A DNA stretch of 64,000 nt from NCBI RefSeq assembly GCF_036577625.1, contig NZ_JARBDC010000007.1, forward strand, positions 1-64,000, in the 5' to 3' direction. This stretch comes from Paenibacillus_AB sp036577625. Its GTDB lineage: Bacteria > Bacillota > Bacilli > Paenibacillales > NBRC-103111. The notes beneath the pieces are model-generated. The model had not been told where the DNA came from. It did no database searches and was given only the letters and a program-made list of their open reading frames with translations. This document shows, one piece after another, positions 29,268-38,319 of this stretch. A program made the position numbers and the translations under genes. Positions within the stretch are counted from its first letter, which is position 1. Each line of letters begins with the position of its first letter.

Positions 29268-29558
29268 GTGCAATTAAAGAAGTTAAACGATAAATCGATC
29301 GACCAGTTGTTCGAAGCCGTTTTGACGCTCAAGACGGTGGAGGAGTGCTACATTTTTTTCGACGACCTGTGCACGGTCAACGAAATCCAATCGTTGTCCC
29401 AGCGTCTTGAGGTTGCCCGCATGCTCGGCAAAGGCAGCACCTACAACCAGATCGAGGCCGAGACGGGGGCGAGCACGGCGACGATTTCCCGCGTGAAGCG
29501 GTGCTTGAATTACGGAAACGACGGCTACAAAATGGCGCTCGAACGGCTCGGCCGTTAA
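29268..29558 (+). CDS. yerC: YerC-family TrpR-like DNA-binding protein
   Basis: A 96-aa helical protein of the YerC/YecD family related to the Trp repressor. The helix-turn-helix is in LEVARMLGKGSTYNQIEAETGASTATISRVKRCLNYG, residues about 46-82. It begins QLKKLNDKSIDQLFEAVLTLKTVEECYIFFDDL, very close to B. subtilis YerC. It presumably regulates a few genes, target unknown. GTG 29268 is the start with AGGGG 10 bases before. A terminator follows. Confidence 0.92.
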   Translation: MQLKKLNDKSIDQLFEAVLTLKTVEECYIFFDDLCTVNEIQSLSQRLEVARMLGKGSTYNQIEAETGASTATISRVKRCLNYGNDGYKMALERLGR

Positions 29559-29605
29559 TCGCGTCCGCAGCCCGGATTCCCGGCTCATCGGACGGTTTGC
29601 CGGAA

Positions 29606-29634
29606 GCCCGCTCCCGATCGGAGCGGGTTTTTTG
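29606..29634 (+). terminator. intrinsic terminator of yerC
   Basis: CCCGCTCC pairs exactly with GGAGCGGG, followed by six T. Confidence 0.9.
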
Positions 29635-29716
29635 GCGTTGGGCCGGGGGCGAATTGACTTTCGGGAGCGGTTTCGATAGCATGAGGATGACAAGTTGGCG
29701 GAAAGGATGTCCCCTT

Positions 29717-30517
29717 ATGAGCAAAGCCGGCGTTCTCGTCATCAGCCACGGCTCCCGCAGCCCGGAATGGATCGAACTCATCGATCGGGCCGTCGCGGAT
29801 ATCGGCGATCTCGGCAGCGGAACGGAAGAGGTGCCGATCGTCTCTTCGTTTTTGGAAATCGTCGAAGGGCGGCTGATTCAGGACGGCATCGATTCGCTCG
29901 AAGCGCAAGGCGTCACCGATATCGTGGTCGTCCCGCTGTTCGTTTCGTACGGGAGCACGCACGTCGAGGAAATCCGATATGCGCTCGGCGACTTGCCCGC
30001 GCCGTCGTTCGATACGGATTTGCAGCCGTTTCGTCTGCGCGCGAACGTGCATATGTGTCCGCCGCTCGACGACGATCCGGTTGTGGCGGATATCGTATTC
30101 GATCGTCTGCGGAGCTTGACGGATCGTCCGGAGCGGCAGCGCGTGCTGCTGGTCGGCCACGGGAGCGAGATTCCGCAATTTTACCGCAGATGGAAAACCG
30201 GCATGGACCGCGTCGCCGCACGGCTGCGGCTGCTCGGCGGCTATGCCGACGTACGGTCGGCGCTGCTGCTCCCGGATGAAACGCGGGAGGCTTTCGCCGA
30301 TTGGCGCGAATCGGAGCCGGATTGCGACATCGTCGTGGTGCCGCTGTTTTTGAGCTCGGGCTATTTTACGAATACGGTCATTCCGCAGCGGCTGGACGGA
30401 CTTCGCTATACGTATGACGGCAAGGCGCTGCTGCCGCACCCGTCGGTCTCGCGCTGGATGGAGCGGCAGGCGGCGGAGCGGCTGAAGCGGATCGGGCCGC
30501 GTAGAAACTTATGCTAG
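29717..30517 (+). CDS. CbiX/SirB-like sirohydrochlorin chelatase, two-domain
   Basis: A 266-aa class II chelatase fold that inserts Fe or Co into sirohydrochlorin or a related tetrapyrrole. Two tandem CbiX half-repeats are visible: VLVISHGSRSPEW at residue 5 and VLLVGHGSEIPQFYR near 147, each with the metal-binding His; IVVVPLFVSYGSTH near 72 and IVVVPLFLSSGYFTN near 208 repeat the second block with its His only in the first copy. ATG 29717 follows AAAGGATG. The neighbours are not siroheme genes, so the pathway is not certain. The dgkB gene follows after 16 bases. Confidence 0.8.
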   Translation: MSKAGVLVISHGSRSPEWIELIDRAVADIGDLGSGTEEVPIVSSFLEIVEGRLIQDGIDSLEAQGVTDIVVVPLFVSYGSTHVEEIRYALGDLPAPSFDTDLQPFRLRANVHMCPPLDDDPVVADIVFDRLRSLTDRPERQRVLLVGHGSEIPQFYRRWKTGMDRVAARLRLLGGYADVRSALLLPDETREAFADWRESEPDCDIVVVPLFLSSGYFTNTVIPQRLDGLRYTYDGKALLPHPSVSRWMERQAAERLKRIGPRRNLC

Positions 30518-30533
30518 ATGGAGGTATGGGTCG

Positions 30534-31442
30534 ATGGCGAAACGCGCAAGATTGATCTACAATCCGACGTCGGGTCGGGAAGAAATGAAGCGCAGATTGC
30601 CGGAAATTTTGCAGCGGCTGGAGCAGGGCGGGCTCGAAACGTCGACCCACGCCACGATCGGGGAAGGGGACGCCGTCCTGGCCGCCGCCGATGCGGTGGA
30701 GCGCGGCTTCGACGTCATTATCGCCGCGGGCGGCGACGGTACGCTGTACGAAGTGATCAACGGGATGGCCGAGAAAAAGAATCGTCCCCCGCTCGGCATT
30801 TTGCCGCTCGGGACGACGAACGATTTTGCCCGGGCGCTCGGCATTCCGAAGCATTGGGAATACGCGGTCGATCTGATTTTGCAGCGGCATACGCGGGTGA
30901 TCGACGTCGGCAAAGTGAATCAGCGTTATTTCATCAACATCGCCGGCGGCGGCTCGCTGACGGAGCTCACGTACGAGGTGCCCAGCAAGCTGAAAACGGT
31001 GCTCGGCCAGCTGGCGTACTATATGAAAGGGCTGGAGAAGCTGCCGCGGCTGAGGCCGACCGAGCTGGTGTTCCGCGCCAAGGAGAAAGTCGTCCACGAG
31101 GAAGTGATGATGTTTCTCATCTGCAACAGCAACTCCGTCGGCGGCTTCGAGAAGCTGGCGCCGGACGCCAGCCTGAGCGACGGGCTGCTCGACGTGTTCA
31201 TTTTGCGGAAATGCAATTTGCCGGAGTTTATCCGCATCGTCTCCTCGGCGCTGCGCGGCGAGCATCTGAACGATCCGCACGTCATTCATTTCAAGACGCA
31301 GCATATCCAGGTGACATCGCCGGATTACGTGCAGCTTAATCTCGACGGCGAGTTCGGCGGCACACTGCCGTGCACGATATCGGTGCTGCCGGATCATTTG
31401 CAAATTTTTGTCGACGAATCCGGAACGTCTACTTACAAATAA
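30534..31442 (+). CDS. dgkB: diacylglycerol kinase
   Basis: DgkB phosphorylates diacylglycerol back to phosphatidic acid at the inner membrane face, recycling the by-product of lipoteichoic acid synthesis. The 302-aa protein shows the DAGK catalytic core: RARLIYNPTSG at residue 4, IIAAGGDGTLYEVINGM near 63 and LGTTNDFARALGIP near 93, and the length fits B. subtilis DgkB (YerQ). ATG 30534 has ATGGAGGTATGGGTCG upstream. dgkB-rlmCD is also a Bacillus gene pair. Confidence 0.94.
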   Translation: MAKRARLIYNPTSGREEMKRRLPEILQRLEQGGLETSTHATIGEGDAVLAAADAVERGFDVIIAAGGDGTLYEVINGMAEKKNRPPLGILPLGTTNDFARALGIPKHWEYAVDLILQRHTRVIDVGKVNQRYFINIAGGGSLTELTYEVPSKLKTVLGQLAYYMKGLEKLPRLRPTELVFRAKEKVVHEEVMMFLICNSNSVGGFEKLAPDASLSDGLLDVFILRKCNLPEFIRIVSSALRGEHLNDPHVIHFKTQHIQVTSPDYVQLNLDGEFGGTLPCTISVLPDHLQIFVDESGTSTYK

Positions 31443-31462
31443 AAGGCGGAGTGTTATCCAAC

Positions 31463-33019
31463 GTGGCAAACCGAACCGGCCCTACCGGCCGAACGAAACG
31501 GAACAGAAAGCCGGACGGACGTCCGGGCGAAACGCGAGGCGGCAGGGCGGCCGCCGCGGCCGCCGCTCCGGTGGCGCTGCGGGAGGAAGTCGTCGCCGAT
31601 GTGATCGGCATCGGGCATGAAGGCGAAGGGGTAGGCCGGGTGAACGGCTTTACCCTTTTTATTCATGGCGCCTTGCCGGGCGAACGGGTGAAGGCGCGGG
31701 TCACCGGCCTCAAGAAGCAGTACGGTCACGCCGAGCTGCTGGAGGTGCTGGAGCCGAGCCCGGACCGCGTCGGGCCGCCGTGCCCCGTATTTGCCGAGTG
31801 CGGCGGCTGCCAGCTGCAGCATCTCGGCTACGAGGCGCAGCTGCGGTGGAAGCGGCGGCTGGTCGCCGACAATTTGCAGCGGATCGGCAAGCTGCGGGTT
31901 GCCGAGCTGCGGCAGGAGGGCGAGGCCGCGGATGCGGCGGGACGGGAGCGCGTCGGGAGCGGCGCCGGCGGCGCTGAGGACAGCGGAGGCGTCGTGGTGC
32001 ATCCGACCATCGGCATGGCCGAGCCTTGGCGGTACCGCAACAAGGTGCAGGTGCCGATCGGGGAGCGGGAGGGCGGCTTGGTCGGCGGCTTTTACGCGAC
32101 GGGCAGCCACCGCATCGTCGACAGCGAACGCTGCCTCATTCGCGGCGAAATCGCCGACGACATCGTTCGCGTCGTGAAGCGTCTCGCCGCCGAAGCCGGC
32201 ATTCCCGCGTACGACGCGGAGAAACGGCAAAGCGGCCTGCGCCACGTCATCGTCAAGACCGGCTTTCGCACCGGCGAAACGATGGTCGTGCTCGTCACGG
32301 ATACGGAGCGGCTGCCGAACGCCGACCGGCTGGCGCGGCGCATCGCGGAATCGGTCCCGGGCGTGGCCAGCGTATGCCACAACGTGAACGACGGGCCTCC
32401 CGGTACGGTGATGGGACCGCGTACGTCGGTGCTGTGGGGCCGGGACCGGATTTACGACGCGATCGGCGACGTGCGGTTCGCGATATCCGCGCATTCGTTT
32501 TACCAGGTCAACCCGGTGCAAACGGAGGCGCTTTACGGCAAAGCGCTCGAATACGCCGGGCTGACCGGCGGCGAAACGGTGATCGACGCGTATTGCGGCG
32601 TCGGCACGATTTCGCTGTTCCTCGCGCAGCGGGCGAAGCGCGTCTACGGCGTGGAGATCGTCCCGGAGGCGATCGAGGACGCCCGCCGCAACGCCGAGCT
32701 GAACGGCATCGCGAACGCGGAATTCGCGGTCGGCAAAGCCGAGGACGTCCTCCCCTCGTGGCGGGAGCAGGGCATCCGCGCCGACGTCATCGTCGTCGAC
32801 CCGCCGCGCAAAGGGTGCGACGCCGCCCTGCTCGAGACGATCGTCGCGATGCGTCCGCAGCGCGTCGTCTACGTCTCGTGCAACCCGTCCACGCTCGCCC
32901 GCGACTTGCGCGTGCTGGAGGACGGCGGCTTTCACACCGTCGAGGTGCAGCCGGTGGATATGTTTCCGCATACGGCGCATGTGGAGTGCGTAGTGTCAAC
33001 ACATCGTATTGACAAATAA
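31463..33019 (+). CDS. rlmCD: 23S rRNA (uracil-5-)-methyltransferase
   Basis: An SAM-dependent methyltransferase of the RumA family; the Bacillus enzyme modifies U747 and U1939 of 23S rRNA. In the 518-aa protein a basic, Ala-rich N-terminus of about 40 residues precedes a TRAM domain (DVIGIGHEGEGVGRV). The iron-sulfur cysteines are in CPVFAECGGCQLQHL near 108, the SAM site in VIDAYCGVGTISLFLA near 373, DPPRKGCD near 449 and the catalytic Cys in YVSCNPSTLARDL near 470. An unusual Gly/Ala/Glu-rich insert lies around residues 150-175. GTG 31463 is chosen for its GGCGGAG site. Confidence 0.9.
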   Translation: MANRTGPTGRTKRNRKPDGRPGETRGGRAAAAAAAPVALREEVVADVIGIGHEGEGVGRVNGFTLFIHGALPGERVKARVTGLKKQYGHAELLEVLEPSPDRVGPPCPVFAECGGCQLQHLGYEAQLRWKRRLVADNLQRIGKLRVAELRQEGEAADAAGRERVGSGAGGAEDSGGVVVHPTIGMAEPWRYRNKVQVPIGEREGGLVGGFYATGSHRIVDSERCLIRGEIADDIVRVVKRLAAEAGIPAYDAEKRQSGLRHVIVKTGFRTGETMVVLVTDTERLPNADRLARRIAESVPGVASVCHNVNDGPPGTVMGPRTSVLWGRDRIYDAIGDVRFAISAHSFYQVNPVQTEALYGKALEYAGLTGGETVIDAYCGVGTISLFLAQRAKRVYGVEIVPEAIEDARRNAELNGIANAEFAVGKAEDVLPSWREQGIRADVIVVDPPRKGCDAALLETIVAMRPQRVVYVSCNPSTLARDLRVLEDGGFHTVEVQPVDMFPHTAHVECVVSTHRIDK

Positions 33020-33044
33020 TGGGGCGCCTAAACCGGATGCAAAC

Positions 33045-33090
33045 AAAATAAACAGCCTATCCTTTTTGAAAAGGTAGGGCTGTTTATTTT
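33045..33090. terminator. bidirectional terminator at the core/island border
   Basis: AAATAAACAGCC pairs with GGCTGTTTATTT around an inner CCTTTTTGAAAAGG hairpin. It ends rlmCD and marks the change to AT-rich DNA. Confidence 0.8.
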
Positions 33091-33149
33091 GGCTAATTCG
33101 AACTATTCAAAGCTTACCGAGTTATGCAAGCGAGAATGGGTATGATATA

Positions 33150-34307
33150 CTATATGGAAATTACTTCTTTCTCGCGAAGACTAGTTTCTCGAATAAAAGA
33201 ATCCAGCGAAAGCTGACCATACTCTATCTGATTTATAGATTTGTTATCTAATTCATCAATTACCGCTGAAGCTACTGCTTGAGCTAGGAGACAAGGAACG
33301 GCGTTTCCGATCTGGCGATAAATTGCAGATTTACTTCCCTTAAACACATAATCTTCAGGGAATGTTTGGATTAGAGCTGCTTCTTTTATGGTAAGTCTCC
33401 TTAATCTTGATGGTGCTTGAGCAAACTCTGGAACTTTACCAGCTAGTAAACTTTGGTGATAATTAACCACCCAATTATCATTAGCTGTCCTGTAGAGTAA
33501 AGCCTCATCAACTATAGGAGTTTTATTTCCTCCCATTGAAGCTGGGAGGGTGTTTGAAATACCGTCGATGTCCAGAGGTCGTCCCATTCCATTAAATATC
33601 ATACCTGCATACGGAGACTTTCTCATAACTGGATTTGCTGCAAGGGTAATTCGTGCTTCACAAGTATGTGGGTTACTTGGAGAACCCGCCGGACCAAGGT
33701 GAGATATAGTCTCCCTTATGGTTCTAGGCTGTATTTTCTGCAACTGTAATCTTCTTAACAATAGCTCTTGATCCAGATATTTATTTAACAATCCAATAAA
33801 AAAGACACGTTCTCTTTTTTGGGGGACTCCATAGTCCGCAGAATTAAGTAAGAAAGGATAGCAACTATAGCCTAACTCATCTGCAATTTGAAACATTCTT
33901 GTTCTAACCGATTTCCATTTTTCAAGTTTGGCCAGCGCACTGACGTTTTCAAGAACAAATGCTTTTGGTTTCACAATTTTTATAACATCAAGATAAGTCC
34001 ATATGAGGGTGCTTCTCTCATCATTAGGGTCCATCTTTCCTGCCACTGAGAATCCTTGACAAGGTGGGCCACCGAAAACAATATCTATTCCTTTGAGATT
34101 TTCTAGCTCGTTAAAGGTGTCACGCACATCACCTCTATACAAAAAAGATTCAGGATGATTGGCCTCATAAGTATTGCAGGCGTCTTTATCCAGCTCGTTT
34201 GACCAAACAATATTTACTCCTGCATTCTTGAATCCAACATCCATACCGCCAGCACCTGAGAACAAAGATAGTCCAGTATATTTACGCAAGTTATCAACTC
34301 CAATCAT
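33150..34307 (-). CDS. DNA (cytosine-5) methyltransferase of a SacI-like system
   Basis: It methylates carbon 5 of cytosine in the recognition site of the adjacent restriction enzyme. The 385-aa protein has all m5C motifs: I (LSLFSGAGGMDVGF, residue 13), IV (FGGPPCQGFSVAG with the catalytic Cys near 82), VI (VLENV), VIII (QKRERVFFIG near 165), a variable region of about 100 residues for target recognition, and IX-X (RRLTIKEAALIQTFP, YRQIGNAVP). It is divergent from the restriction gene with a 98-bp gap that must hold both promoters. Confidence 0.93.
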   Translation of the reverse strand: MIGVDNLRKYTGLSLFSGAGGMDVGFKNAGVNIVWSNELDKDACNTYEANHPESFLYRGDVRDTFNELENLKGIDIVFGGPPCQGFSVAGKMDPNDERSTLIWTYLDVIKIVKPKAFVLENVSALAKLEKWKSVRTRMFQIADELGYSCYPFLLNSADYGVPQKRERVFFIGLLNKYLDQELLLRRLQLQKIQPRTIRETISHLGPAGSPSNPHTCEARITLAANPVMRKSPYAGMIFNGMGRPLDIDGISNTLPASMGGNKTPIVDEALLYRTANDNWVVNYHQSLLAGKVPEFAQAPSRLRRLTIKEAALIQTFPEDYVFKGSKSAIYRQIGNAVPCLLAQAVASAVIDELDNKSINQIEYGQLSLDSFIRETSLREKEVISI

Positions 34308-34405
34308 TTTTTTATTTTACTATAAGTCGCGGTTTTAGTCAGTATAGCAAACATATGTTCTGATTTGAAGAATTCTTTTTACACAAGATTCGGGGGTAAA
34401 GACAT

Positions 34406-35503
34406 ATGAGCGAAGTAAGAGTGGATAAAAGCCAAGCATACGAAATATTAGTGCAAGCAACGCAAAAAGCAGGGACTAAAGAATACAATTGGCAGTCCAA
34501 ATTTTCAAATGAAATACAGACTGTTCTCTTCGGTACTCATCTGACGTTTCGATACATATTAGTGACAGCTCTCTTAGCAAAGGCAACTAATCCACAAGTT
34601 AATGCACTATGCTTGCAAGCCGGTTCTCAATTACAAGGTGCATATGATGCGAGGAGTCTTTGTCATGGCTTATTAGTACCATTTGAACGTAAATATTTTG
34701 ACGGGGGTCTGGGAAGTTCAAACGAACCTTTTCTCAACAAGCCAGCCCGTGCTCCTGAATTGAGTCCTACTAACCCGGTGCGTCGGGGTAATGATCAGAT
34801 GTTGTTAAATTTACTTTGCACATTTTTACCGAAAATTAGCTCGCAGCAGGAAGCCTTCGATGCCCTTTCTGATTCTATCCGATGTTGTCTGATAAATTTT
34901 CTTAAGAAAAAGAAGGAGAACTCGGTACAAGTTGCAAAAGTTCCTTCTCTCTATGAGATGGATTACTTCCTTGAAGATCTCCTTGAGCAGGCCTGCAGTG
35001 GGGAAAGCTTGGTACTGGCTATTGGCGTTCTTATGAAGCTTTACTGTGCTGCATTGGCGGGTAAGACAAAAGTAGAGATACATGTCGTAAATCAGTCAGG
35101 AGCTTCTTCCAAAGAAGTAAGTGATATCGATGTTTATTTGAACGGACAATTGTTATATGCCGTTGAAGCAAAAGATAAAATATTTACACAAGATGACGTA
35201 AATCACGCAGTACGAAAAGTAGTTGAGTCTGGATTCGATAGGTTAATGTTTGTTACAGGTCCAAGAGCAACACTACAGGGTTCGACTGAAGACGAACTCA
35301 TAAAAAGTGCAGCAAAAAGAGGAGTTTACTTAACCTTCATATCTCATAAGGAATATATAAAATTGTTCCTTGCACAGATTCTTCCAACTAGTACTGATCA
35401 ATTTTTCGTTACTTTAATGTCAATAGCACGAGAAGCAAGAATGAAAGATGATACTGTTAAGTATTTACAAAAACTCGCCCAAAAACATGGATTCATTGAG
35501 TGA
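34406..35503 (+). CDS. SacI-family type II restriction endonuclease
   Basis: A 365-aa protein resembling R.SacI (about 358 aa), which cuts GAGCTC. The blocks RYILVTALLAKATNPQVN and YDARSLCHGLLVPFE near residues 50-95 parallel SacI's LVTALLARAC and LRTLCHGVVVP. Further on, SGASSKEVSDIDVYLNGQLLYAVEAKDKIF near 230-260 gives a PD-(D/E)XK-like order (Asp in DIDVY, then VEAKDK). Target specificity is inferred only. ATG 34406 follows a GGGGG site. The composition is AT-rich like the rest of the island. Confidence 0.8.
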   Translation: MSEVRVDKSQAYEILVQATQKAGTKEYNWQSKFSNEIQTVLFGTHLTFRYILVTALLAKATNPQVNALCLQAGSQLQGAYDARSLCHGLLVPFERKYFDGGLGSSNEPFLNKPARAPELSPTNPVRRGNDQMLLNLLCTFLPKISSQQEAFDALSDSIRCCLINFLKKKKENSVQVAKVPSLYEMDYFLEDLLEQACSGESLVLAIGVLMKLYCAALAGKTKVEIHVVNQSGASSKEVSDIDVYLNGQLLYAVEAKDKIFTQDDVNHAVRKVVESGFDRLMFVTGPRATLQGSTEDELIKSAAKRGVYLTFISHKEYIKLFLAQILPTSTDQFFVTLMSIAREARMKDDTVKYLQKLAQKHGFIE

Positions 35504-35547
35504 TTTTGCAGCCTCGGATTAGTCTTTGCTAAACCGGGGCTTCTATT

Positions 35548-36207
35548 TCAGTTGGTGTCGAGAATATCAGAAAGCGACTTTCCGGAGTCAACATATCCAC
35601 GGTCAATAGCTTCCCATAGATATAGTGATACAACACTCTGAAACGGTGACCATGCATGATCAACTTGTTGAAGGTAATTTGACTTAGGATGCTCTGGAAG
35701 ATTATACAGCCATTTAGCAGCTCGTTGAAGCCCTGCGTCCGCATAAGACATAACGTTCGTTCGACCTAAAGCAAATATCAAAAACATTTCGGCTGTCCAT
35801 TTTCCTATTCCTTTTACTTCAGTCAATCTTTTAATGACTTCTTCGTTATCCCAGTCACGAATGCTACTAAAATCAAGCTGCTCTGTTAATACCTTCTCCG
35901 CTAAGTCTTTAAGATACATTATTTTTGCATGCGATACTCCCGCGGCTCTTAGTTGATCGTGCGATAGGGATATAATGCTAGAAGCTGTAACTTTATCACT
36001 ACATAAACATTGAACACGATTGCGAATAGTGGCCGCAGCTTTTGATGATAACTGCTGGCCAATAATAGACATTGCTAATGACTCGAAATAGTCCACATCT
36101 GATTTATGTTCTACGTCTCCTATCAGATGAATTAAATCTTTAAGTATTGGATCAGATTCACAAAGTAGTCTAACACTTTCAGCGCTTAAACATATATTGT
36201 TTTGCAT
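35548..36207 (-). CDS. DNA-3-methyladenine glycosylase, AlkA-like (HhH-GPD)
   Basis: It removes damaged or mismatched bases. The 219-aa protein has the helix-hairpin-helix LTEVKGIGKWTAEMFLIFALGR near residues 125-147 and the catalytic Asp after it in SYADAGLQRAAKW; SLAMSIIGQQLSSKAAATIRNRV near 45 is the usual AlkA core helix. No N-terminal TBP-like domain, so it is the short (Mag1-like) form. It is convergent with the restriction gene and same-strand with the next glycosylase, 32 bases apart. In this setting it may repair deaminated 5-methylcytosine or alkylated bases; that is inference. Confidence 0.85.
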   Translation of the reverse strand: MQNNICLSAESVRLLCESDPILKDLIHLIGDVEHKSDVDYFESLAMSIIGQQLSSKAAATIRNRVQCLCSDKVTASSIISLSHDQLRAAGVSHAKIMYLKDLAEKVLTEQLDFSSIRDWDNEEVIKRLTEVKGIGKWTAEMFLIFALGRTNVMSYADAGLQRAAKWLYNLPEHPKSNYLQQVDHAWSPFQSVVSLYLWEAIDRGYVDSGKSLSDILDTN

Positions 36208-36239
36208 TTCATTTTTACCTTTCTACAATCTGATTGAAA

Positions 36240-37007
36240 TTAAGTCGCCATGTTGCAGTTGTCTTGGAGTTGACAGATGTGGCATTTGGGGTTACTGCCA
36301 CATACATTAGCATAATCTGTAGCGCAGAAAACCCACATCAGATTATCAATATAAGTAAGACTAACATTTGCTTCTTTTGAAATAGTACTTAATATTCTAT
36401 ATGTGTCTATTTCTGATGGATAACCGGGATATAGGTTCAAACGGTTTTTACTAATAATGCGTCGTAAATGCAAGTCCGGTTTTATAGCCTGAATACCAAC
36501 ATTTCTTAAGTACTCCAGTGCCAAGGCAAAACCAATTTGTTTAAGCTTATACTTTTTCCCTTTCGCTAGTTCCCAAGCAATGTCAATTGGTGAATCACTG
36601 ATAACATACTTGTCAAGACTGCCATAATCCAACTCGATTTGCTCGAATACTGAAAGATTGAAGTCCAAACTAGCCAACTGCTTATCAATCGCTCGGTTGC
36701 CACATTTGATACCTTTAAGTTGCTCAGCCAAGAGCCTTTTGTCTGCTTGCTTGAGTTTTTCAACCTGAAAATTCAAAAATATTTCGGTTATCTTTGTCAT
36801 ATTCTGCATGATAGGCTTCCAAGGTCTTTGGTTACTTAATAGAGCAAGAATCATACCCTTAACGTGCTCATTAATATCAAATGTGTCGCCGCGGGATCTT
36901 TTTTCAAACCGCTCAATCTGCCCCAGATCATCGACAGTTTGTTTTAAGTCGTAACCAATATGGTGTAGTGTTATCTCCATTCTGGTTACAATTTCCGCTA
37001 AGTTCAT
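36240..37007 (-). CDS. HhH-GPD family DNA glycosylase with iron-sulfur cluster motif
   Basis: A 255-aa endonuclease III superfamily protein. The C-terminus has CGSNPKCHICQLQDNC, a Cys-x5-Cys-x2-Cys-x5-Cys set close to the endonuclease III 4Fe-4S loop. The sequence KLKQIGFALALEYLRNVGIQAIKPDLHLRRII near 150-183 would hold the hairpin and the catalytic Asp (KPDLHLRR). It is divergent from classical Nth or MutY, with a long N-terminal helical part. Which lesion it reads is unknown; in an m5C restriction-modification cluster a T:G or modified-cytosine role is plausible. Confidence 0.7.
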   Translation of the reverse strand: MNLAEIVTRMEITLHHIGYDLKQTVDDLGQIERFEKRSRGDTFDINEHVKGMILALLSNQRPWKPIMQNMTKITEIFLNFQVEKLKQADKRLLAEQLKGIKCGNRAIDKQLASLDFNLSVFEQIELDYGSLDKYVISDSPIDIAWELAKGKKYKLKQIGFALALEYLRNVGIQAIKPDLHLRRIISKNRLNLYPGYPSEIDTYRILSTISKEANVSLTYIDNLMWVFCATDYANVCGSNPKCHICQLQDNCNMAT

Positions 37008-37037
37008 ATTGAAGAGCCTTTCTGTAGATAGATAATT

Positions 37038-38144
37038 TTAACTTACAGTATGAATGCTTCTCCAGAGATTTTTTACTTTTAGAGAAGTACTCGAGTTCCT
37101 TACGTATTCATGAAGCTCGTCATAAAAAAACAGTTTACTGTTCGTTGGCATTTTTAACAATTGAAGAAGTATCCATTCAAAAATATCGACAAAATAGTAA
37201 ATGGTATCTTGAAAAACAAATTTTCCAAGAACCCCGTTTAAATCGGTAGTTATTATACCTTCGGGGACATCGCTTTTTCTGCAGACAACGATTACCTCAT
37301 TAATATGAGTTGAGTGAGTCTCATTGTAAACCTTTAGTGCCTCGTATGATTCACTAATGCGTTGCTGATTGAATGGCTTCACTGTAACTTCGTATACTTT
37401 TAGAATCCCGCCCTCCAAGGTTTCTTCATTCACATCACCTGGTTTTTTGCTAGTAGTACTTGTTGTGGATGCCCTGTCTTCAAAACCAGTAACTATAATT
37501 CCAGTCCCTAATGTTTCATGATATGAGTGTAGCAATAGCCCGAATATACGTTGTGGGGTGTTTCCTGCATCTGGCGTTTCTTGAATGAGCCTGCTACAAA
37601 GCATAAATAAGAACTCCGGGTCCGATTGAGGCTCAAGTTCGACATTCAAAGCTTCCGTTTTCTTCGCCTCATCGATAAATTTGGTCATGAGACAAACAGC
37701 AAAATTCTCCAGATCATCTCTTGAAACAGTTTCTATCCACTGAACGAGACGAACTACGGCTGCTGCAACGTGAGCAGGCCTTCTTTGGCCTGCCCATTCG
37801 TCATTTATACCAACGGTAGCCTTAGCAACATTCAAAGGGCCAGATTTTCTGCGTGGAATATTCAGTTCTAGTAATACATGTCGAATTGGATGTTCAAACA
37901 GTGGCCGAGGGTGACACTCATAAAATGCTTCTGATGCCTTAAAATTACTATCAAGAAGTCGTGCCACAACAACAACGAGTGTTATCTCTCTGAATCCCCA
38001 ATATGAGGTTGAAAATAGCAGATCAAGATCATTTGAAAAAGCGGGGTCATTCTTGAAATGTTTATTTTGAGCTTTGACAACTATATCTCCAAGTAATTCA
38101 GTGACTCGAATAAACCTTTCCTCTTTTTTATTTCGTTTTCTCAT
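37038..38144 (-). CDS. unknown protein of the restriction-modification cluster
   Basis: A 368-aa soluble protein, not recognised. It follows the same strand as the two glycosylases, 30 bases before the second one, so it is probably their operon mate. The middle has a run of Ser/Thr (STTSTTSKK) near residue 235, then GILKVYEVTVKPFNQQRI, which could be the core strand of a restriction-like fold (Glu ... Lys) but lacks a clean D/E-x-K. A further nuclease, a SacI-like accessory protein or a specificity factor are all possible. Confidence 0.55.
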   Translation of the reverse strand: MRKRNKKEERFIRVTELLGDIVVKAQNKHFKNDPAFSNDLDLLFSTSYWGFREITLVVVVARLLDSNFKASEAFYECHPRPLFEHPIRHVLLELNIPRRKSGPLNVAKATVGINDEWAGQRRPAHVAAAVVRLVQWIETVSRDDLENFAVCLMTKFIDEAKKTEALNVELEPQSDPEFLFMLCSRLIQETPDAGNTPQRIFGLLLHSYHETLGTGIIVTGFEDRASTTSTTSKKPGDVNEETLEGGILKVYEVTVKPFNQQRISESYEALKVYNETHSTHINEVIVVCRKSDVPEGIITTDLNGVLGKFVFQDTIYYFVDIFEWILLQLLKMPTNSKLFFYDELHEYVRNSSTSLKVKNLWRSIHTVS

Positions 38145-38256
38145 CCAGACTAGATCCCTTCTAAATATGATCTAATCTTATTTCGACATTTTATATCCAG
38201 AACCTTTATATTCCCACTAAACTTTCATAATCAAGAGGAGTGCCAAGAAATATAAA

Positions 38257-38300
38257 CTGGGCCGAGGAACGATGACAATTTCATTCCTCGGCCCATTTCT
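38257..38300. terminator. bidirectional terminator-like hairpin
   Basis: GGGCCGAGGAA (38259) pairs exactly with TTCCTCGGCCC (38284). It lies just downstream of the WG-repeat gene on the minus strand; the following T tract is interrupted. Confidence 0.65.
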
Positions 38301-38319
38301 ATAATGTGTGGATTTTTTG

